Assembly (NCBI GenBank): GCA_018062725.1
Contig: JAGORP010000089.1
Coordinates: 1 to 9,046 of the forward strand
Direction of reading: 5' to 3'
Length of the DNA: 9,046 nt
Origin: Flavobacterium sp.
GTDB taxonomy: Bacteria > Bacteroidota > Bacteroidia > Flavobacteriales > Flavobacteriaceae
In this document: one piece after another, positions 5,358-9,046 of the stretch
Layout: each line of letters starts with the position of its first letter
Position numbering within the stretch: position 1 is the stretch's first letter
The notes under the pieces: model-generated
What the model saw: the letters and a program-made list of their open reading frames with translations, nothing else
The model's database searches: none
Told to the model about the DNA's origin: nothing
Position numbers and translations under genes: made by a program

Positions 5358-7047
5358 GTTTGATATTTCTGTTTTAAAAGAAATGAAGCTTAATGAGCTA
5401 CAAGAAATTGCCAAAGTGGCTAAAATAAAAAGTTTTAAAACTTTAAAGAAAGACGAGCTGGTCTATCAAATTTTAGATTATCAAGCTGCAAATCCTGAAA
5501 AAATTGCTCCTGAAGCGAAAAATAATACTGAAGCTCCGAAAACCAAAAGAGCCAGAATTACACAAGAAGAAAAACCAAAGCAAGCACCTTCAAAAATTGA
5601 AAACGTGCAGCAAGCCATAGCTTTTGTAGAAGGTGAGAAGAAACAAGACAAACCTGTTCCTCCTAAAAGTAACCCAAACAAAAAGCCAATTCAAAAAAAT
5701 AATCCGCCGCAAAACAATAAAGATAGAAACGGCGTAAAAAATGCTCCGGCTCCAAAAACAGAAGAAAGCATTCCTGTTATAGTGGCAGAAACCCCAACGA
5801 AAGCCAAAGAAGAAGTGGTTGCTGAACAAGTTGAAACCCCTCAACCCAATCAAAACAATAATCCTAGAAACAATAATAATCCTAACAATAAACATAAGAA
5901 AACCAATAATTTCCGTGAACCCGATTATGAGTTTGAAGGAATTATCGAAACCGAAGGTGTTTTAGAAATGATGCCAGATGGTTATGGATTTTTACGTTCT
6001 TCAGATTATAATTATTTAGCCTCTCCTGACGATATTTATTTGTCAACGTCGCAAATTCGTTTATTCGGATTAAAAACTGGGGATACCGTAAAAGGAGTAG
6101 TGCGACCTCCAAAAGAAGGCGAAAAATATTTCCCTTTGGTTAAAGTGTTAAAAATTAATGGGCATGACCCGCAAGTGGTACGTGATAGAGTTTCTTTCGA
6201 TCATTTGACACCTGTTTTTCCAACTGAAAAATTCAAATTGGCAGAACGAGGTAGTTCTATTTCTACTCGTATTATCGATTTGTTTTCTCCAATCGGGAAA
6301 GGACAACGTGGTATGATTGTGGCGCAACCTAAAACAGGTAAAACCATGTTATTGAAAGACATCGCCAATGCCATAGCTGCCAATCACCCTGAAGTGTATT
6401 TATTGGTTTTGTTAATCGATGAACGCCCAGAAGAAGTTACCGATATGCAACGCAGCGTGCGTGGGGAAGTAGTGGCTTCTACTTTCGATAGAGAACCACA
6501 AGAACACGTAAAAATTGCCAATATTGTACTTGAAAAAGCAAAAAGATTGGTAGAATGTGGTCATGATGTGGTAATCTTGTTAGATTCTATCACTCGTTTG
6601 GCACGTGCTTATAATACGGTACAACCAGCTTCTGGTAAAGTGCTTTCTGGTGGTGTGGATGCCAATGCGTTACAAAAACCAAAACGTTTCTTCGGTGCCG
6701 CTCGTAATGTTGAAAATGGCGGTTCATTAAGTATTATTGCAACGGCTTTAACCGAAACTGGTTCAAAAATGGACGAAGTAATTTTCGAAGAATTCAAAGG
6801 AACAGGTAACATGGAATTACAATTGGATCGTAAAATTGCGAACCGACGTATTTTCCCATCGGTTGATTTAACGTCTTCAAGTACGCGTCGTGACGATTTA
6901 TTATTAGATGAAAAAACTATTCAACGCATGTGGATTATGCGTAAATATTTGGCCGATATGAATCCAGTAGAAGCCATGGAATTTATAAATGATAGATTCA
7001 AAAAAACCAGAAACAACGAAGAGTTTCTGATTTCGATGAATGACTAA
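5356..7047 (+). CDS. rho: Transcription termination factor Rho with long disordered Asn/Gln/Pro-rich insert
   Basis: This is the hexameric RNA-dependent ATPase and helicase that terminates untranslated transcripts. It has 563 residues against about 419 in E. coli. Residues 1-45 form the Rho N-terminal helical domain ([15 protein letters not shown]). About 46-188 is a low-complexity insert rich in N, Q, P and K, densest at 163-185 ([19 protein letters not shown]). The cold-shock-like RNA-binding domain follows at about 195-270 ([10 protein letters not shown] at 205-214; [13 protein letters not shown]). The ATPase core has Walker A AQPKTGKT (323-330), Walker B VVILLDS (405-411), the arginine-containing [10 protein letters not shown], and the Q-loop [20 protein letters not shown] (431-450). 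The residue after Ala of the P-loop is Gln, where E. coli has Pro. The ATG at 5356 gives the usual start. It is monocistronic: divergent from DUF4293 and closed by an intrinsic terminator. In Bacteroides thetaiotaomicron the equivalent disordered insert is reported to drive phase separation of Rho. Confidence 0.98.
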   Translation: MFDISVLKEMKLNELQEIAKVAKIKSFKTLKKDELVYQILDYQAANPEKIAPEAKNNTEAPKTKRARITQEEKPKQAPSKIENVQQAIAFVEGEKKQDKPVPPKSNPNKKPIQKNNPPQNNKDRNGVKNAPAPKTEESIPVIVAETPTKAKEEVVAEQVETPQPNQNNNPRNNNNPNNKHKKTNNFREPDYEFEGIIETEGVLEMMPDGYGFLRSSDYNYLASPDDIYLSTSQIRLFGLKTGDTVKGVVRPPKEGEKYFPLVKVLKINGHDPQVVRDRVSFDHLTPVFPTEKFKLAERGSSISTRIIDLFSPIGKGQRGMIVAQPKTGKTMLLKDIANAIAANHPEVYLLVLLIDERPEEVTDMQRSVRGEVVASTFDREPQEHVKIANIVLEKAKRLVECGHDVVILLDSITRLARAYNTVQPASGKVLSGGVDANALQKPKRFFGAARNVENGGSLSIIATALTETGSKMDEVIFEEFKGTGNMELQLDRKIANRRIFPSVDLTSSSTRRDDLLLDEKTIQRMWIMRKYLADMNPVEAMEFINDRFKKTRNNEEFLISMND

Positions 7048-7052
7048 AACAC

Positions 7053-7084
7053 AAAATCCCGTCTAATTAGATGGGATTTTTTTT
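7053..7084 (+). terminator. Intrinsic terminator of rho
   Basis: A 12-bp stem pairs 7053-7064 with 7069-7080 around the loop AATT, with one G-T wobble (7061/7072), and a run of T follows. The arms contain ATCCC/GGGAT. It begins six bases after the rho stop codon. Because the A-rich side mirrors the T run, it may also stop transcripts arriving from yaaA. Confidence 0.88.
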
Positions 7085-7090
7085 ATTTGG

Positions 7091-7176
7091 GCGTGACCTC
7101 TTTCGTTCCTCTCTCGGTCGTGCTGTTCGTTGCAATCTGTCATTGCGAGCTTGCGAAGCAATCTCTCCCTGACAGG
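7091..7176. repeat. Intergenic repeat-like element with nested inverted repeats
   Basis: This segment has more G+C than its surroundings and is non-coding. GACC at 7095-7098 pairs with GGTC at 7116-7119. CTGTC at 7137-7141 pairs with GACAG at 7171-7175. Immediately inside that, ATTGC at 7142-7146 pairs with GCAAT at 7158-7162, and GCTT-GCG-AAGC forms a hairpin at 7149-7159. GCAATCT occurs twice, at 7132 and 7158. The pattern GTCATTGCGAG...GAAGCAATCT resembles short interspersed palindromic elements found between genes in many bacteria, including flavobacteria. That recognition is from memory. It lies between two convergent genes, the usual site for such elements. Confidence 0.55.
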
Positions 7177-7202
7177 ATTTTCACTGCCATCACTCACGCG
7201 GA

Positions 7203-7961
7203 CTATCTCGTAAAAACCAGCGTGTTTCCTTTAGATAAGTTACTGTCAAAGGCATAACCTTCATAGTTAAATCCTTTCAAACCATCCAAAGTTTCAATAT
7301 TATTATCGATAATATAGCGAACCATCAAACCCCGTGCTTTTTTAGCAAAGAAGGAAATCATCTTGAGTTTTCCATCTTTATAATCTTTAAATTCAGGAGT
7401 GATTACCGGTACTTTTAGTTTTTTGGTGTCAATAACCGAAAAATACTCATTACTCGCCAAATTGATAAACAATTCATTCTTTTTCAATTCTTTGTTTAAA
7501 GCAGCAGTTAGCGTTTCTTTCCAAAAAGCATATAAATTTTTATGTTCGCCAATAGCCAATGAAGTGCCCATTTCTAATCGGTACGGCTGCATTAAATCTA
7601 AGGGTTTCAAGATGCCATATTGTCCAGACAGAATTCGGAGTTTGTTTTGTAAAACATCTAATTTTTCTTCCGAGATAGAGTAGGCATCCAATCCTTGATA
7701 CACATCTCCGTTAAAAGCGTAAATGGCTGGTCGGGCATTTTCGGGAGTAAAAGGGGTTTTGAACTTTTTATTTCGTTGCCAGTTTAATTCTCCCAAAGCA
7801 TCAGAAATATCCATCAGTTCAGATAAATCTTTCGGGTGTAAGGTTTTCAAAACTTTGATAATCTCTTTCGATTGTTTTAAATAAACGGGTTTTGTAAACC
7901 TTTCAGTAGGAAGCGTTTTTTCAAAATCTAAAGATTTGGCCGGAGATATTACGATTTTCAT
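7203..7961 (-). CDS. yaaA: Peroxide stress protein YaaA (UPF0246/DUF328)
   Basis: This 252-residue cytosolic protein belongs to the family that in E. coli is induced by OxyR and limits unincorporated intracellular iron and DNA damage during peroxide stress. Its fold is DNA-binding-like. Motifs run the full length: KIVISPAKSLDF (2-13), FNGDVYQGLDAY (83-94), LSGQYGILKPLDLMQPYRLE (111-130), NLASNEYF (167-174), FFAKKARGLMVRYII (204-218) and YAFDSNLSKGNTLVF (236-250). The frame is open to a TTG at 7982, but that codon overlaps a perfect -7 box, so the ATG at 7961 is chosen; it also gives the family N-terminus. The gene appears monocistronic with its own promoter and is convergent with rho. No OxyR-like site was identified. 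Confidence 0.95.
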   Translation of the reverse strand: MKIVISPAKSLDFEKTLPTERFTKPVYLKQSKEIIKVLKTLHPKDLSELMDISDALGELNWQRNKKFKTPFTPENARPAIYAFNGDVYQGLDAYSISEEKLDVLQNKLRILSGQYGILKPLDLMQPYRLEMGTSLAIGEHKNLYAFWKETLTAALNKELKKNELFINLASNEYFSVIDTKKLKVPVITPEFKDYKDGKLKMISFFAKKARGLMVRYIIDNNIETLDGLKGFNYEGYAFDSNLSKGNTLVFTR

Positions 7962-7979
7962 TTTTTTGGATTTATAACG

Positions 7980-7987
7980 CAAATATA
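7980..7987 (-). promoter_or_regulatory. Bacteroidota -7 promoter element for yaaA
   Basis: TATATTTG on the minus strand matches TAnnTTTG exactly, 18 bases upstream of the ATG at 7961. A second match, TATTTTTG, lies at 7993-8000. The position of the first box rules out the longer TTG-initiated reading. Confidence 0.55.
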
Positions 7988-8035
7988 AAAACCAAAAATA
8001 AAGAATAATCTTTTTATAATAAATACTATTTATAG

Positions 8036-8488
8036 TTACATGGGTTTTCTTGGGATTTCTTTTGTAGAAATAGCCGACACCTTATTATCTGCATTTACGG
8101 TGACATACAATTCTCTTTGGAACATTTTTTTTTCATAATCAATTGCATACCGAAAACGGTAACTGTCCATAGATTGATCGTATGTAATATCGATTAATTT
8201 TAAACCTAAAAATTTTCCATTTCTAAAATTTATTTTATGACAGGTTGCCGATATTTTATCAGGTGTTCCGTTTTGGATAACTCTTTCAGTGGCTTCTTCT
8301 TTTGAAAATGCTTTGAATCGGGAAGTATTGCAGGACTCCAATAGTCGTGTTCCTAAATCAAAGGCTCGGTTCTTTTTTACAGGTTCCACCTTACTTGATT
8401 CGACTACAATCATGGTAGGAGTTGCTTTTTTACTTCTGCAAGAAATAATTAGAAAAACAAAAGTTAACAGTACAAATTTAAATTTCAT
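8036..8488 (-). CDS. Small hypothetical lipoprotein
   Basis: This 150-residue protein has a lipoprotein signal: MKFKFVLLTFVFLIISC with a predicted lipidated Cys17 (IISC). After cleavage the mature protein begins CRSKKA, followed by a low-complexity stretch to about residue 40. It then has a compact domain with two further cysteines, at 53 and 83, that could form a disulfide. The region 85-140 alternates hydrophobic and polar residues (LGLKLIDITYD; RELYVTVNADNKVSAIS), suggesting antiparallel beta strands. I do not recognise the family. It follows the single-domain response regulator by 58 bp on the same strand, with no convincing promoter between them, so it may be cotranscribed. The ATG at 8488 is supported by the signal sequence. 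It is expected to be anchored in a periplasm-facing membrane leaflet. Confidence 0.8.
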   Translation of the reverse strand: MKFKFVLLTFVFLIISCRSKKATPTMIVVESSKVEPVKKNRAFDLGTRLLESCNTSRFKAFSKEEATERVIQNGTPDKISATCHKINFRNGKFLGLKLIDITYDQSMDSYRFRYAIDYEKKMFQRELYVTVNADNKVSAISTKEIPRKPM

Positions 8489-8546
8489 TTCGAGATCTTT
8501 TTAAGTATAACGCTATAGAAATGTGTAAAGTATGTGTATTCTTGTT

Positions 8547-8963
8547 TTAATGTAGTTTATTGGAGTTTTGAGACAGAACGATTTGAGTAAAAATCTCTTT
8601 AGTCATGGGTTTTATAATAAAATCAATGACAGGGATTATTGATTTTGATTTTTGAATATCGATTGGATCTATCGAAGAAGATACAATATAAATTGGAATT
8701 ACTTTGGCTAATTTCGATTCAAGATCGATGAATTTGTTTAAAAATCCCCAACCATCTAAAACGGGCATAAAGAGATCCAGTAGTATGATATCAGGGAGTT
8801 TGTTTTTATCGGAACGAATTGATTCTAAATAATGGAGTGCCTCTTGTCCATTAGAAAACACTTCAATTTCATGAACAAGTTCCGTATCGTTTATAATCCG
8901 TTGTGTCAAGAATTGAAAACTTTTATCGTCATCGATTAAACAAATTCTCTTAGATTCACTCAT
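8547..8963 (-). CDS. Single-domain (CheY-like) response regulator
   Basis: This 138-residue stand-alone receiver domain has no output domain. The acidic cluster is LIDDDKS (Asp11-13), the phosphoacceptor is Asp63 in LLDLFMPVLDGWGFL, the conserved Ser is at 95/96 (YIVSSS), and Lys118 is in FIIKPM. All residues needed for phosphotransfer and Mg2+ binding are present. The motif style resembles the receivers encoded beside PAS-type kinases in Bacteroidota, which act by protein-protein contact. The ATG overlaps the stop codon of the upstream histidine kinase as ATGA, so translation is coupled and the two are almost certainly partners. The lipoprotein gene follows by 58 bp. Its downstream partner is not evident. 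Confidence 0.93.
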   Translation of the reverse strand: MSESKRICLIDDDKSFQFLTQRIINDTELVHEIEVFSNGQEALHYLESIRSDKNKLPDIILLDLFMPVLDGWGFLNKFIDLESKLAKVIPIYIVSSSIDPIDIQKSKSIIPVIDFIIKPMTKEIFTQIVLSQNSNKLH

Positions 8964-9046
8964 TTGTCTTTAGATTTATAGAGCTCTACTGTAAATGTAC
9001 TTCCATGATTCAACAAACTTTTAGCACTAATACTACCGCCCAACGC
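8960..9046 (-). CDS. Sensor histidine kinase, C-terminal end (cut by window edge)
   Basis: Only the last 28 codons are inside the window, ending at a TGA at 8962-8960. They read ALGGSISAKSLLNHGSTFTV and then ELYKSKDK. The pattern GGxIxxxSxxxxGSTFTVxL is the closing strand-turn-strand of HATPase_c domains in HisKA-type kinases. The stop overlaps the start of the single-domain response regulator (ATGA), identifying the two as a kinase-regulator pair. Nothing can be said about its sensory or upstream domains. Confidence 0.82.
   Translation of the reverse strand, partial: ALGGSISAKSLLNHGSTFTVELYKSKDK

Noticed and set aside
5590..5895. 101-codon open frame on the minus strand inside rho
   Set aside because: It is a mirror of the low-complexity Asn/Lys-rich insert; its translation is a biased string of F, I, V and R with no domain.
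7962..7982. TTG start giving YaaA seven extra residues
   Set aside because: The TTG overlaps a perfect -7 box, so it would not be transcribed; the ATG at 7961 gives the family N-terminus.
8000..8033. Two AT-only inverted repeats after the lipoprotein gene (8000-8013 and 8019-8033)
   Set aside because: The stems are 5 and 7 bp with almost no G-C pairs, in DNA this AT-rich. A weak terminator is possible but not supported enough to annotate.
8489..8546. Promoter between the single-domain regulator and the lipoprotein gene
   Set aside because: The best matches (TACTTTAC, TATACTTA) miss two or more consensus positions and have no -33 TTG.
1..9046. Mobile element, prophage, CRISPR array or defence island
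   Set aside because: No transposase, integrase, regular repeat-spacer pattern, tRNA attachment site or defence-type domain is present; the genes are ordinary housekeeping and signalling genes with uniform base composition apart from 7091-7176.

Overview
The window looks like chromosomal DNA of a flavobacterium-like member of the Bacteroidota. It is AT-rich. Upstream of several genes there are boxes matching TAnnTTTG, the -7 promoter element of that phylum, and no clear Shine-Dalgarno sites. Four proteins point the same way: a Rho factor with a long Asn/Gln/Pro-rich insert, a DUF4293 membrane protein, a TPR-containing LytS/NarL-type sensor kinase, and a small phosphodiesterase with a characteristic C-terminal segment.

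Layout. From 1 to 1259 (minus) a cysteine desulfurase is followed by the start of a secreted glycerophosphodiester phosphodiesterase that runs off the left edge; the two overlap as TAATG. Divergent from them, at 1363-1857 (plus), is a YfcE/MJ0936-type metallophosphoesterase that abuts the next convergent gene tail to tail. From 4580 down to 1858 (minus) is a three-gene signalling operon: a NarL-type response regulator, an unrecognised 95-residue protein and a TPR sensor histidine kinase. Upstream of it lie a -7 box and a 20-bp perfect palindrome. A DUF4293 membrane protein (4758-5168, minus) with a strong terminator is divergent from rho (5356-7047, plus), which has a long leader and its own intrinsic terminator. 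Between rho and the convergent yaaA (7203-7961, minus) is an intergenic repeat-like segment. The right end (minus) holds the last 28 residues of a histidine kinase, a single-domain response regulator overlapping it as ATGA, and a small lipoprotein gene.

Working together. Two separate phosphorelay modules are present. The left one would sense something in the periplasm through TPR repeats and regulate transcription through a LuxR-type DNA-binding domain. The right one ends in a stand-alone receiver with no DNA-binding output. The other genes are housekeeping: sulfur transfer, transcription termination, peroxide/iron stress and phosphodiester hydrolysis.

I found no mobile element, CRISPR array, tRNA, rRNA or defence system. 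The least explained items are the 95-residue protein inside the RR-HK operon, the palindrome upstream of that operon, and the G-free leader of rho. No stretch longer than about 300 bases lacks a gene.
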